From contig CALARK010000022.1 of the NCBI GenBank assembly GCA_937888595.1, forward strand, positions 124,001 through 188,000: a stretch of DNA of 64,000 nucleotides. The letters are read 5' to 3'. This stretch comes from an uncultured Sterolibacteriaceae bacterium (GTDB lineage: Bacteria > Pseudomonadota > Gammaproteobacteria > Burkholderiales > Rhodocyclaceae). The notes under the pieces were generated by a model. The model had not been told where the DNA came from. It worked only from the letters and a program-made list of their open reading frames with translations, and made no database searches. The position numbers and the translations under genes were made by a program. Positions within the stretch are counted from its first letter, which is position 1. Each line of letters starts with the position of its first letter. Shown here piece after piece: positions 1 through 8,800 of the stretch.

Positions 1-1
1 G

Positions 2-340
2 GTGATAACCATGGAGCACGGCATACAGCATGGCGTGAGGGATGAGTTCGTTATGGCGGCATCTCCAGTGACGCGGTTGCTCGGACATTCTCTAGCAGTC
101 GCTCTGGGATTTTGCGGTCTTGCGGCAATCTCCATGATCCCCATCGGCGCCATGAAAGTGTTGATTTGGCTTGGCATCGGGCATCTTGCCGAGCCGCTAC
201 ATGCGCTCGAAACACTTCTGCTGGTTGTCGACATCTGCCTGTTTGGCATAGTATTCTTATCAGGCGTAGCGGTCTTTCTCGTGGAGACGCTGACGGCAAC
301 GAGACGACAGGTCATAATGGCATGGAGGAACCATGAATAA
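2..340 (+). CDS. Small membrane protein of unknown function, possibly partial at 5' end
   Basis: The frame is open from the window edge; GTG at 2 or ATG at 11 could start it, or the true start may lie outside. About 112 residues with three hydrophobic stretches (around residues 28-50, 53-70 and 75-95), so probably an inner-membrane protein. It ends TAA at 338-340 and overlaps the start of the next small ORF, which suggests co-translation. I do not recognise a family. Confidence 0.5.
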   Translation: MITMEHGIQHGVRDEFVMAASPVTRLLGHSLAVALGFCGLAAISMIPIGAMKVLIWLGIGHLAEPLHALETLLLVVDICLFGIVFLSGVAVFLVETLTATRRQVIMAWRNHE

Positions 341-482
341 GCTCTCGAAAGAATTCCTGACGGGATTCGAGGAAGGATGGGGTTCGTTCTGGTCGCCGTT
401 TACTGGCCTATGCAAGGCGCTGGCCGCAACATGGCGGCGCCACGTTTCTATGCCGCATGGGCGGAACTGTCGCCACGCTTGA
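333..482 (+). CDS. Small hypothetical protein, 49 aa
   Basis: ATG at 333 overlaps the stop of the preceding gene (GAGGAACC lies just upstream and can act as ribosome binding site). The product begins MNKLSKEFLTGFEEGWGSFW and continues as an amphipathic, tryptophan-rich segment. Small proteins of this shape occur near mobile-element DNA-processing genes, but the function is unknown. The reading is short and could be chance. Confidence 0.35.
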   Translation: MNKLSKEFLTGFEEGWGSFWSPFTGLCKALAATWRRHVSMPHGRNCRHA

Positions 483-714
483 GCGGCAGAGAGATGATCG
501 ACACCAGAACTCAAGCGGATCGAACAGGGATTCAAAGCGGCCTGACCGATTCGCGGTTTCAGTAGGTTATGCAGTAGCGGTAGCTGGCCGCTCTAAACAA
601 GCAGCATCGAAGAGCACGGGCTGCCGTGCATTCAACAACCCAGGCGGGGTCGCCATGATCCCCGTCCGGGGCCATGGTGTAACCGCCTTTTTTCTTTTGA
701 AGAAAGGAAACACC
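476..714 (+). promoter_or_regulatory. Structured leader, copy 1 (before recT)
   Basis: Core at 576-607: stem AGCGG (576-580)/CCGCT (588-592) closing loop TAGCTGG, then AAACAAGCAGCAT (595-607). A CGCTTGAG/CTCAAGCG inverted repeat (476-483/510-517) lies upstream. A GCACGG/CCGTGC hairpin and a GC-rich hairpin follow, ahead of a ribosome binding site (GAAAGGAAA) and the recT start. Same architecture as the seven other copies in this window. Confidence 0.7.
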
Positions 715-1815
715 ATGGCACTTCAAGCACTCAAGAACATCAATCGCTCGGCTCCCGCCGATGCCCCGAAGGACTTTCCGGCGATGCTGGAGAAGTTCAA
801 GGGAGAGATCGCGCGGGCGCTGCCTCGACATATCAACCCTGACCGCATGGCGCGTATCGCCTTGACGGCATTCCGCATGACGCCGAAGCTGGGCGAATGC
901 GATCCGCGCTCGGTCTTCGCGGCCGTCATCCAGTCCTCTCAGCTTGGCCTGGAGGTGGGCCTGATGGGCGAGGCGCATCTGGTGCCGTTCAAGGGCCAGT
1001 GCCAACTCATCCCCGGCTACACCGGGCTGATGAAGCTGGCGCGCCAGTCCGGTCTGGTCCAGGACATCTATGCGCACGAGGTCCGCGTGAAGGACAGGTT
1101 CACGCTGAAGCTCGGCATGGAGCGCTCCCTGGAGCATGAGCCGCTGACGGCCCCTGGCGGCTTCCCCGCCTCCGACGAGGAGCGGGGCGAGGTGGCCGGC
1201 TTCTACGCCGTCGCCGTCTTCAAGGATGGTTCGCGCACCTTCGTGGCGATGAGCCGCAAGGAGGTCGAGAAGATCCGCGATGGCAGCCGGGGCTACCAGT
1301 CGGCCAAGCAGTACAAGAAGGAGTCTGTCTGGGACACCGACTTCGTGGCGATGGGCCTCAAGACCGTCATCCGGCGGCTGTGTAAGTTCCTGCCGAAATC
1401 CCCTGAGCTGGCGACGGCGCTGGCGATGGACGCGGTGAACGAGCAAGGTCAGGCGCAGAACCTGGATCTCAACGAGGTCATCGAGGGCAACTACGCCCCG
1501 GTGGCCGATGATGAGCCGGAAGACGCACCGGATGTCGAGGCTGCGACTGCCGCCAAGCCGGAAGCTGTGCAGCAGCAAGCGAAGGGCGGCAAGCCCGAGG
1601 CCCCGGCCGCGCAAGCCGCCAAGGCTGAAGGACAGGGCGCCGGCAATGGCGCTTCGCTGCTCGATGCTGCGATCAAGTCCATGGAGAAAGCGAAGACGGT
1701 GGATGCGCTGGACGAAGCCTATATCCGCGCCGAAGCCGAATTCACGGGCGTTGAGCTCGAAACCCTGATGCGGGAATACCGTCGCATCAAGGCCGATCTC
1801 GGTAGCCCGATCTAA
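715..1815 (+). CDS. recT: RecT-family ssDNA-annealing recombinase
   Basis: 366 aa. The N-terminal two thirds match the RecT family: a helical start, the segment around CDPRSVFAAVIQSSQLGLEVG (residues about 62-82), a G..Q.. Y.G...LARQSG core near residue 100, and the WDTDFVAMGLKTVIRRL motif near residue 205. The C-terminal tail from about residue 265 is alanine/proline/lysine-rich and then helical, as in plasmid relatives. RecT proteins anneal single strands in recombination; with SSB nearby this suggests processing of incoming plasmid DNA. ATG at 715 follows GAAAGGAAA and the structured leader. A longer upstream reading from 457 would run through the leader and is rejected. A terminator follows at 1829. 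Confidence 0.9.
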   Translation: MALQALKNINRSAPADAPKDFPAMLEKFKGEIARALPRHINPDRMARIALTAFRMTPKLGECDPRSVFAAVIQSSQLGLEVGLMGEAHLVPFKGQCQLIPGYTGLMKLARQSGLVQDIYAHEVRVKDRFTLKLGMERSLEHEPLTAPGGFPASDEERGEVAGFYAVAVFKDGSRTFVAMSRKEVEKIRDGSRGYQSAKQYKKESVWDTDFVAMGLKTVIRRLCKFLPKSPELATALAMDAVNEQGQAQNLDLNEVIEGNYAPVADDEPEDAPDVEAATAAKPEAVQQQAKGGKPEAPAAQAAKAEGQGAGNGASLLDAAIKSMEKAKTVDALDEAYIRAEAEFTGVELETLMREYRRIKADLGSPI

Positions 1816-1828
1816 CTCCAATCCCCAA

Positions 1829-1852
1829 CCCCGTGCTTCGACGCGGGGTTTT
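1829..1852 (+). terminator. Rho-independent terminator after recT
   Basis: CCCCG (1829-1833) pairs with CGGGG (1844-1848), followed by TTTT, 14 nt after the recT stop. It directly precedes leader copy 2. Confidence 0.75.
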
Positions 1853-2055
1853 CCGGAGCGCATTCTTGGGAGTGCGCCGCGGAAAGCCCGATTTCTCGTT
1901 CTGGCTCTGCCAGGAGAAAAGAAGGTAGCTGGCCTTCTGAAACAAACAGCATCATGGCGGCATCCGGGAAACCGGTTGCCAATGCACAACCCCGCCGGGG
2001 ACGTTCGTTCCCGGTGAGGGAAGAGGCGTCTTCGGCTCTTTCTTTGGAGGCGAAG
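1853..2055 (+). promoter_or_regulatory. Structured leader, copy 2
   Basis: Core at 1921-1952: stem GAAGG (1921-1925)/CCTTC (1933-1937), loop TAGCTGG, then AAACAAACAGCAT (1940-1952). Upstream hairpin GCGCA/TGCGC followed by GGAAAGC; downstream hairpin GGC..CCGG/CCGG..GCC, then a CCCCGCCGGGG hairpin and ribosome binding site TTGGAGG before the ATG at 2056. Confidence 0.7.
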
Positions 2056-2718
2056 ATGTTTTTTGAGCAAAAGGTCGACATGCGCTCCAAGCGGGCCATG
2101 GTCGATTTCCTGGCGAGCCACTTCCGTTACCACACGATGAACTCGTGGAACAAAGGAACCAGCTACGCCAACTGCATCAAGGTGCATCGGCTCGGGCTGT
2201 CGCGCGATCAGAATTCTCGTGTTTGGGACATCCTGGACACGGATTACTGGGACGAGATCCGGTATCCGATCGACGATTTCACCGAGGAAACCAGTGGAAG
2301 CTACACGATCGGCACCAATGGGCGTTCCGGCGGCTATCTGGTTCTCTATCCCGGGGAGTATTACGACCCGGGATACAAGAGCCGGTGCCGCGCCTGCGGC
2401 CAGCTGAACTACCAAGCCGTCTGCGGCGAGGTCGGAACGTGCGGCCGGTGCAACAAGGTCGATCGGGTCAATCTCCACCGTCCGCTTCGTTGGCATCGTG
2501 TCATCGGCGGCGGGATCGACGACGAGCTCGGTCGGGACGATCTGATGGATCTCTCGGTTTCCGATCTGCGAGACAAGGTCGATCTGGTCTGCCGGTTCGA
2601 CCGCGCCTGCGACGAGATCAGGGAGGCTTTCATCGACATCGCGGACAACTGCATGGTTGTCGAGGAAGCGGTGATGGTTCCCAAGACCGTCCGTCGCATC
2701 CTCTGCGCTACGGCGTAG
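2056..2718 (+). CDS. Hypothetical protein with CxxC zinc-ribbon-like pairs
   Basis: 220 aa. ATG at 2056 follows TGGAGGCGAAG at good spacing; in-frame ATG codons further upstream lie inside the leader. Cysteine pairs CRACG and CGRCN at about residues 113-135 could bind zinc. The C-terminal half is acidic and helical. No catalytic motif is recognised. Its shared leader type suggests co-regulation with the DNA-processing genes. Confidence 0.65.
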   Translation: MFFEQKVDMRSKRAMVDFLASHFRYHTMNSWNKGTSYANCIKVHRLGLSRDQNSRVWDILDTDYWDEIRYPIDDFTEETSGSYTIGTNGRSGGYLVLYPGEYYDPGYKSRCRACGQLNYQAVCGEVGTCGRCNKVDRVNLHRPLRWHRVIGGGIDDELGRDDLMDLSVSDLRDKVDLVCRFDRACDEIREAFIDIADNCMVVEEAVMVPKTVRRILCATA

Positions 2719-2729
2719 ACGTCACTCAT

Positions 2730-2815
2730 TCATTCAATTCGGCGGGAACGCCATGCTCCCGCCGGGGGCATGGTGCGACCGCCTTTTCCGTCTCATGACA
2801 GAAAGGAGTTTCACC
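2730..2815 (+). promoter_or_regulatory. Short GC-hairpin leader before ssb
   Basis: A GGCGGGA/TCCCGCC-type hairpin around 2740-2765, then CATGGTGCGACCGCC and the ribosome binding site GAAAGGAG before ATG 2816. This matches the last hairpin of the large leaders but lacks the UAGCUGG pseudoknot core. Confidence 0.45.
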
Positions 2816-3208
2816 ATGTTGAATAAAGTCCAACTGATCGGCTTTCTTGGGGCTGACCCGGATGTTCGCTACACCCAGGACCAGGAGGCCGTGGCGCGTG
2901 TGCGTATCGCTACCTCCGAGACCTGGAAGAAGAACGGCGAGAAGCACGAGAAGACCGAATGGCACAACGTCGTCTTCTTCGGCAAGTTGGCTGAGGTCGT
3001 CGGCGAGCATCTGAAAAAGGGCTCGCTGGTGTACGTCGAGGGCCACCTCCAGACGCGCTCGTGGGAGAAGGATGGCGAGAACCGCTATACCACGGAGATC
3101 GTCGCGGAAGCGATGAAGATGCTCCCGGGCGGCAAGGCGAAGGCCGAGTCCGACACGGCGAAGGGCCAGGCCAAGTCGCGTCAGTCCCATGACGACGGGC
3201 CGTTCTGA
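2816..3208 (+). CDS. ssb: Single-stranded DNA-binding protein
   Basis: 130 aa, somewhat shorter than chromosomal SSB. It begins MLNKVQLIGFLGADPDVRYT, the standard SSB OB-fold opening, and contains WKKNGEKHEKTEWHNVVFFG and the GSLVYVEGHLQTRSW strand. The tail ends DDGPF, the acidic tip that docks SSB partners. It coats plasmid single strands and probably works with the RecT-like protein and primase nearby. ATG at 2816 follows GAAAGGAGTTTCACC. Confidence 0.95.
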   Translation: MLNKVQLIGFLGADPDVRYTQDQEAVARVRIATSETWKKNGEKHEKTEWHNVVFFGKLAEVVGEHLKKGSLVYVEGHLQTRSWEKDGENRYTTEIVAEAMKMLPGGKAKAESDTAKGQAKSRQSHDDGPF

Positions 3209-3223
3209 AAGGAGGGCGCCGTC

Positions 3224-3550
3224 ATGTTGCTGACCAAGGATGACGCCGCGCAGAAGTGGTGCCCTCTGGCGCGGTCGGAATACGACAGCGCCTGCAAGTG
3301 CATCGCCGATGGCTGCGCGGTGTGGCGCTGGACCCCGATCACGAATCCTTCGAACGGGGCTCGACGGTTCCGGGAGGCAGATAACCCTGCCGCCGAAACC
3401 GAGCACGAAGCCGCTACCAAGCCGGAACACTGCCATGGCTGGGAGTTCTGCCCCTGCGCGGAGGATCCGGCCGGATGGGTCGAACCCCAGGCGGAAGCCG
3501 ATAAGCGCCGCCTCGGCTATTGCGGCCTTGCCGGCAAGCCGGAGTTCTGA
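3224..3550 (+). CDS. Hypothetical protein, cysteine-rich, 108 aa
   Basis: ATG 3224 lies 15 nt after the ssb stop with AAAGGAGG in the gap, so the two are co-transcribed. Seven cysteines and several tryptophans, including CKCIADGCAVWRW (about residues 24-36) and CHGWEFCPC (about 69-77), suggest a small metal-binding fold. I do not recognise the family. Confidence 0.65.
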   Translation: MLLTKDDAAQKWCPLARSEYDSACKCIADGCAVWRWTPITNPSNGARRFREADNPAAETEHEAATKPEHCHGWEFCPCAEDPAGWVEPQAEADKRRLGYCGLAGKPEF

Positions 3551-3565
3551 GCAAGGGAGGCGAAG

Positions 3566-3787
3566 ATGGAAATCATTACCGTCACCCTCCCGGCCTATTG
3601 GGCATCGGCGCTGATCAACGGCGATTGGAGCGGGCTGGAATACGCGGCTCCGGATGAAGCGGCCAAGGCGAAAGCCTGGCAGATGGAATCCGGGTTACGT
3701 GTTCTCTCGTGCGGTGAAGAGCAATTCGTTGCGCGATTCGATGGTCTCCTGACCGAGTGTCTGGAGTACCACTGCACGCGGCCCTGA
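3566..3787 (+). CDS. Hypothetical protein, 73 aa
   Basis: ATG 3566 follows GGGAGGCGAAG, 15 nt after the previous stop, in the ssb unit. It starts MEIITVTLPAYWASALINGD; this opening looks familiar from small proteins of plasmids and integrative elements. Function unknown. Confidence 0.65.
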   Translation: MEIITVTLPAYWASALINGDWSGLEYAAPDEAAKAKAWQMESGLRVLSCGEEQFVARFDGLLTECLEYHCTRP

Positions 3788-3936
3788 CGCCACTAAACCC
3801 CAGCCGGGGAGGAAATCCCCGGCTGGGGAGCCTCCTCGCGCTGGTTCCTTCTACACCCCGGACCGGGGCATCCCTAAGTGCCTCCCTTTCGGCGGTGCTT
3901 CGGGATGCCCCGACCGGGGCTTTCCAGGAGAGGACC
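3788..3936 (+). promoter_or_regulatory. Two large hairpins before the primase gene
   Basis: Hairpin 1 has a perfect 12-bp stem (3798-3809 with 3817-3828). Hairpin 2 pairs CCCCGG..CCGGGGCATCCC (about 3857-3875) with GGGATGCCCCG..CCGGGG (about 3901-3919) and is followed by CTTTCC, then ribosome binding site CCAGGAGAGG. The first may terminate the ssb unit; the second resembles the last hairpin of the other leaders. No UAGCUGG core is present. Confidence 0.5.
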
Positions 3937-5040
3937 ATGACGAAAGAGGAGTTGGACCGCCTCAAGGAAGAGGCGCTACGCATGGCGCGTGGGTACTGGG
4001 GAGCGATCCTCGGGGCTCTCGCGCCGCAATTGCAGGCCGCGCTCGATCGGGCCGGTCGCCATGTGCCTTGTCCGGTGCATGGCGGCAAGGATGGGTTCCG
4101 CGTCTTCAAGGATGTGGACGACACCGGAGGCACCGTCTGCAATACCTGCGGGATCAATTCCGACGGTATTGCGACACTCATGTGGGTGAATGGCTGGCGC
4201 TACGCCGCCACCCTCAAGGCCGTGGCCGACTACTTGCGTGTGGGAGTTCGCACGGCGAGACCCGCGCGGAAAGTGGCGAAGCCCGAGCCCCAGAAGGGCG
4301 ATGAGGACGAGCGACTCAGGCAATCACTCAACCGGGTGTGGAACGAGTCGATTTCGATCTCGGATCGTGACGCCGAACCGGCCAGGCTCTACCTGGCGCG
4401 CCGCGGAATATCGATCTCGCCCCCGGAAACCCTCCGGTTCCATCCGTCGCTGTCGTACTACGACGGCGACAAGAAGATCGGCGAATACCCGGCCATCATC
4501 GCAATGGTGACCGGCGCGCGGGGGAATCCGGTGACGATTCACCGGACTTACCTCACGCCAGACGGGAAGAAAGCCCCCGTCGAGTCGCCCAAGAAGCTGA
4601 TGGCTTACCCAAAGGATCGCAAGATCGTCGGCGGGGCCATCCGGCTCACGGAGGCTGGCCTCCAGGTGATGGCGGTGGCCGAGGGACTGGAAACGTCTCT
4701 GGCGGTGATGGAAGGGACAGGATTGCCGGTGTGGTGCGCGGTCAACGCGCTTCTGCTGGAAAACTTCGTCCCGCCCGAGCCGGTAGAGCGCGTCCTCGTC
4801 TTCGCGGACAAGGATCGGCCAACCGAGCAACATCCCAAGGGTCACGGACAGGAAGCCGCCAAGCAACTCGTCCAGCGGCTCTGGGAGATGGGAATCAAGG
4901 CATCGGCCATCGTTCCGGCCGGGGACATCCAAGCGGGCCAGAAATCTCTGGACTGGCTGGACATCCTGAACCGGGACGGAAAGGCCGGCTTCCCCACCGT
5001 TCAATCCATCGAGGCGCATCTGATGCGCCGCGCAGCCTGA
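3937..5040 (+). CDS. Primase-like protein: zinc-binding domain plus Toprim
   Basis: 367 aa. The N-terminus holds CPVHGGKDGFRVFKD...CNTCG (about residues 46-72), the zinc-binding motif of P4/TraC-type plasmid primases. From about residue 245 the Toprim domain shows AVAEGLETSLAV, with the acidic motif VFADKDRP near residue 287. It probably makes primers for the complementary strand after transfer. ATG 3937 follows CAGGAGAGGACC. There is no helicase domain, unlike full P4 alpha proteins. Confidence 0.85.
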   Translation: MTKEELDRLKEEALRMARGYWGAILGALAPQLQAALDRAGRHVPCPVHGGKDGFRVFKDVDDTGGTVCNTCGINSDGIATLMWVNGWRYAATLKAVADYLRVGVRTARPARKVAKPEPQKGDEDERLRQSLNRVWNESISISDRDAEPARLYLARRGISISPPETLRFHPSLSYYDGDKKIGEYPAIIAMVTGARGNPVTIHRTYLTPDGKKAPVESPKKLMAYPKDRKIVGGAIRLTEAGLQVMAVAEGLETSLAVMEGTGLPVWCAVNALLLENFVPPEPVERVLVFADKDRPTEQHPKGHGQEAAKQLVQRLWEMGIKASAIVPAGDIQAGQKSLDWLDILNRDGKAGFPTVQSIEAHLMRRAA

Positions 5041-5053
5041 AGGAGATGATGCC

Positions 5054-5296
5054 ATGTACGGGATCATCGACTTCACCCGGATCGACACCGAACCGGGCGC
5101 GGCCTCGGCGTTCGCGCCGCCCATGGGCTTCGATGGGGACTACCGCGAGTACATGCGGGAGCGCTGGAGGCAGGATCCCGGCGTTCGGCAGCATGTTGCG
5201 GTCGTGGGACGGATGCTCGCCAAGGGAGAGACCGTGACGTTCTGCGGTCCCTTCGCCGTCGAGGCGCGACGGATCGCGGAAGCGGTCCGGCCGTGA
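5054..5296 (+). CDS. Hypothetical protein, 80 aa
   Basis: ATG 5054 follows AAGGAGATGATGCC, 13 nt after the primase stop, so it is in the primase transcription unit. Short alpha/beta-looking protein without recognisable motif. A terminator follows at 5304. Confidence 0.6.
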   Translation: MYGIIDFTRIDTEPGAASAFAPPMGFDGDYREYMRERWRQDPGVRQHVAVVGRMLAKGETVTFCGPFAVEARRIAEAVRP

Positions 5297-5303
5297 CATT
5301 AGC

Positions 5304-5328
5304 GCCCCGCCGCAAGGCGGGGCTTTTC
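5304..5328 (+). terminator. Rho-independent terminator after primase unit
   Basis: GCCCCGCC (5304-5311), loop GCAA, GGCGGGGC (5316-5323), then TTTT. It sits directly before leader copy 3. Confidence 0.8.
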
Positions 5329-5623
5329 CCAGCGCATTGAGCAGTGCGCTGCGAAAAGCCAGCATTTCTCCTGTCGGTTCGACCGATGGGCGGATGGTCC
5401 TAGCTGGGGACTTGAAACAAACAGCATTGAGTTGGCGCCAGGCGGGGAAACCTGTCTGTCCCAGAAACATACCCCAGCCGGGGAGATCGCCCCGGCCGGG
5501 GTTCTCCTTTGCGCTGGGTTCAGCTCAACGCCCCTTCGACAGGGCCTGCCGTAGCGCCCGTCCGGGGGTTACGGCAGGCCCTGTCAGGGGCCTCTGTTGT
5601 GACCAAAGCGAAAGGAGATGACC
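5324..5623 (+). promoter_or_regulatory. Structured leader, copy 3, with extra 15-bp hairpin
   Basis: Core at 5397-5427: stem GTCC/GGAC around TAGCTGG (5401-5407), then AAACAAACAGCAT (5415-5427). Upstream hairpin AGCGCA/TGCGCT. After a CCCCAGCCGGGG-type hairpin near 5475 there is a second strong hairpin: a 15-bp perfect stem (5539-5553 with 5570-5584) extended by CCCCT/AGGGG. Ribosome binding site AAAGGAG at 5611-5617. The 327-base gap after 5296 is filled by this leader. Confidence 0.7.
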
Positions 5624-5869
5624 ATGAAAGTATTGGATTCGATCCAACACAAGGGGCTGCACAAGCTCCTGCTGGTCGAGGACGGTGGAGAATTCTCCGT
5701 TCTCGGCCAAGCAATCAATCGCAGGGCAGTCCCCGTCCAGGGGCATCTCACCTGCGATGCGGCAAAGGCTTTCTGGAGGCGAGTCTGCCTCTGCCACTTC
5801 TACGGCGTCACGCACAACCTGCACGATGCCGAAGTGCTGGCGGAACGGCGTATCGCCACGATTCACTGA
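5624..5869 (+). CDS. Hypothetical protein, 81 aa, in nrdJ unit
   Basis: ATG 5624 is preferred over ATG 5618 because AAAGGAG ends at 5617. Product begins MKVLDSIQHKGLHKLLLVED. It lies 15 nt before nrdJ and is co-transcribed behind leader copy 3. Family not recognised. Confidence 0.6.
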   Translation: MKVLDSIQHKGLHKLLLVEDGGEFSVLGQAINRRAVPVQGHLTCDAAKAFWRRVCLCHFYGVTHNLHDAEVLAERRIATIH

Positions 5870-5884
5870 CGGGAGGGACTGGTC

Positions 5885-8800
5885 ATGACCATCGAACTCC
5901 AAGAGGTGAGCGCCAGGGAGCTGGCGAAGAAGTATTTCCGCGGCGGTGAAAAGTCGCTTGCGGAACTCAAGGCGCGGATTGCCTGCGGGCTGGCGGCTCG
6001 TGAGGTCGACTTCGAGACGCAAGCCCGCGTGTTCGAGGAGGCACTGGAGTATGTCATCCTGGGCGGTCGAATCAACGCGACCGCCGGGGTTGATGGCGTG
6101 AACACGACGATGGTGAACTGCTTCGTGCAACCCATCGCTGATTCCGTCTTCGATCCGGTGGATGGTGTGCCGGGCATCATGGAGGCAGCGCGGCAGGCGG
6201 CGCAGACGATGCGCCTGGGCGGCGGGGTCGGATACGACTTCAGCCCCATCCGGCCGAAGGGGGCTTGGATCGCCAAGACCAAGTCCCTTGCTTCTGGTCC
6301 GATCTCGTACATGGAGATTTTCAACTCCATGTGCTCGACGGTGATCTCCGCCGGCGCCCGGCGTGGCGCCCAAATGGGCATCCTGCGCTGTGATCATCCG
6401 GACATCGAGGACTTCATCGTCGCCAAGCGCGTCGATGACCCGAACATGCCCTGGGAACGGCGTCCGTTCCGGAACTTCAACCTCTCGGTCGGAGTAACGG
6501 ATGCGCTGATGTTGGCCGTCGAAGCTGATGGCGAGTTCGGGTTGGTCCATGCGGCCGAACCCGGGCCCGACATCAAGGCGCAGGGAGCTTACCGGCGCGA
6601 AGACGGCCTGTGGGTATATCGCAAAGTACGTGCCCGCGACCTGTACGACAAAATCATCCGGGCGACCTATGAGCGCGCGGAGCCTGGAGTTGTTTTCCTG
6701 GATCGGATCAATCGGGACAACAACCTCCGGTACATCGAGACCATCGCAGCCACCAATCCGTATGCATGCGGCCTGTCGGCGGAATCCGGCATGGAAAACC
6801 CGCTCTGATCGACTCGGAAGCCCAGGCGTGGGCGACGAGGGGCAAGCAGGCGAATGCCGTGCAGCCCGAACGACTGAGCGAGTGGGCGTCCACCTTGGAC
6901 GGTGCAACAGTCTGAGCTCCCGTATGACGCGACAAAAGAAGCGGGAGAGGAAACCCGAAGCGGTTTCCCGCCAGCTGAATGGCTGGTCGGTAGGCGAATG
7001 CCGAAAGTAACAGAATGGTGGGGAGCAGCCTCTGCCTCCCTATGGTTGCTGCGATCTCGGGCACGTGAATCTGACCAAGCTCGTGCGTGAGCCTTTCACG
7101 CCGAGGTCCTGGTTCGACTTCGACAAGCTCGAGGAAGTGGTTCCGGTACTCGTCCGTATGCTGGACAACGTGCTGGATCTGACCACATGGCCGTTGCCGG
7201 AACAGCGGCGTGAGGCGCAAGCCAAGCGGCGCATCGGCATCGGTATCACGGGTCTCGGTGATGCGCTCATCATGCTGGGCCTGAAATACAGCTCGGTGGA
7301 AGGGCGTGAATTCGCGAGGCGAGTCATGGAGCGGATACGCGACGTGGCTTACCTGGCATCGGTGGAGTTGGCGAAAGAGCGCGGGGCGTTTCCCCTGTTC
7401 GACGCCGACAGATACCTGGAGGAGGGCACGTTCGCGAGCCGACTCCCTGCGGACATCATGCAGGAGATATGGAAACACGGCATCCGCAACAGTCACCTCC
7501 TGAGCTTGGCGCCCACCGGAACAGGGTCGCTCACCTTCGGCAACAACTGCTCAAGCGGTTGCGAGCCGGTCTTCGATTTCGTCCAGATGCGCAAAATCAA
7601 GCAGTCGGATGGATCGGAGAGGGTTGAGGAAGGTCTGATGGACTACGCCTACCTCGTCTATCGCAAGATGGGCGGGGATGCGCAGCGTCTGCCGGATACC
7701 TTCGAGTCGGTGGCAACCCTCAAGGTTGCCGACCACCTGGAAATGCTCAAGGTGCTCGCGCCCTACGTCGATGCGGCGATCAGCAAGACGGTCAACGTCC
7801 CGGCCGATTACGGCTTCGACGACTTCAAGGGCATCTACCTCGATGCCTGGAAGGGTGGGCTCAAGGGCATTACGACCTACCGGCCGAACAGCGAGATCGG
7901 CTCCGTGCTGATCTCGTCGAGCGAGGCAAAGAAACAGGCGGAAGACCTGGATTCGACCGACCCGGACCGCAGGTTCAGGCTGACGAAGTTGCCGGAAACG
8001 GTGATGAAGAGCCTGCGCTGGCTGGACCGGCCGTACATGCCGGACGGCAATCCGTCCTACACCTACATGGTGGAGCTGCCGGGAGGCGGCTTCTCCGTGC
8101 AGATCGGTCACTTCCACAACACGGGGGTGCATCCGTTCGAGGTGTGGATCAATGGCTCGGAGGCTCCGAGAGGGCTGGGAGCCATTGCCAAGACGCTGTC
8201 GGCCGATATGCGGGCCTTCGACAAAGGGTGGCTGCAACTGAAGCTGGACGCGTTGCTGAAATGCGACGGCGATCCGGTGGATGTGGCGACGCCGCCCACC
8301 GGAGAGGTCACACGCATGCGGTCTGTCGTGGCGGCGATGGCCAAGATCATCGGCTATCACGCTCACAAGATCGGCTGGCTTCCTGGGGACGACGGAGACC
8401 TGATGTCGGCCATGATGTTCCGCAAGGAACCGAAAACCGGTACAGGCGGCACTCTGTCGTGGACCGTGGATATCAAGAACCCGGCGACGGGCGATGATTT
8501 TGCGATGTTCCTGAAAGAGCTGGAGATGCCCGATGGCACACGCCGGCCTTATTCGGTGTGGCTGGCGGGCGACTATCCGAAGACTCTGGATGGACTCTGC
8601 AAGCTGCTGTCCATCGACATGCGGATCATCGATCCAGCCTGGATCGGCATGAAGCTGCGCAAGCTCACGAGCTACAAGGAACCGCAGGGGGATTTCCTCG
8701 CACGGGTGCCTGGTAGCGAGAAGCAAGCGAACTTCACATCCACGGCGGCCTACATGGCGAGGCTGCTCATTCACCGCTATCACCAACTCGGCCTCCTGAA

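Noticed and set aside
559..2496. 645-aa open frame on the minus strand across recT
   Set aside because: Leucine/arginine/histidine-rich composition typical of an antisense shadow in GC-rich DNA; the plus strand carries recognisable RecT and leaders.
6762..7017. Group II intron or intein in nrdJ
   Set aside because: No GUGYG start, domain V or AY end; the insertion contains stops in frame, so it cannot be an intein.
6808..7065. nrdJ read as two separate genes (a frameshifted pseudogene)
   Set aside because: The insertion has a complete group I fold and exact in-frame exon joining; a decay model would not predict that.
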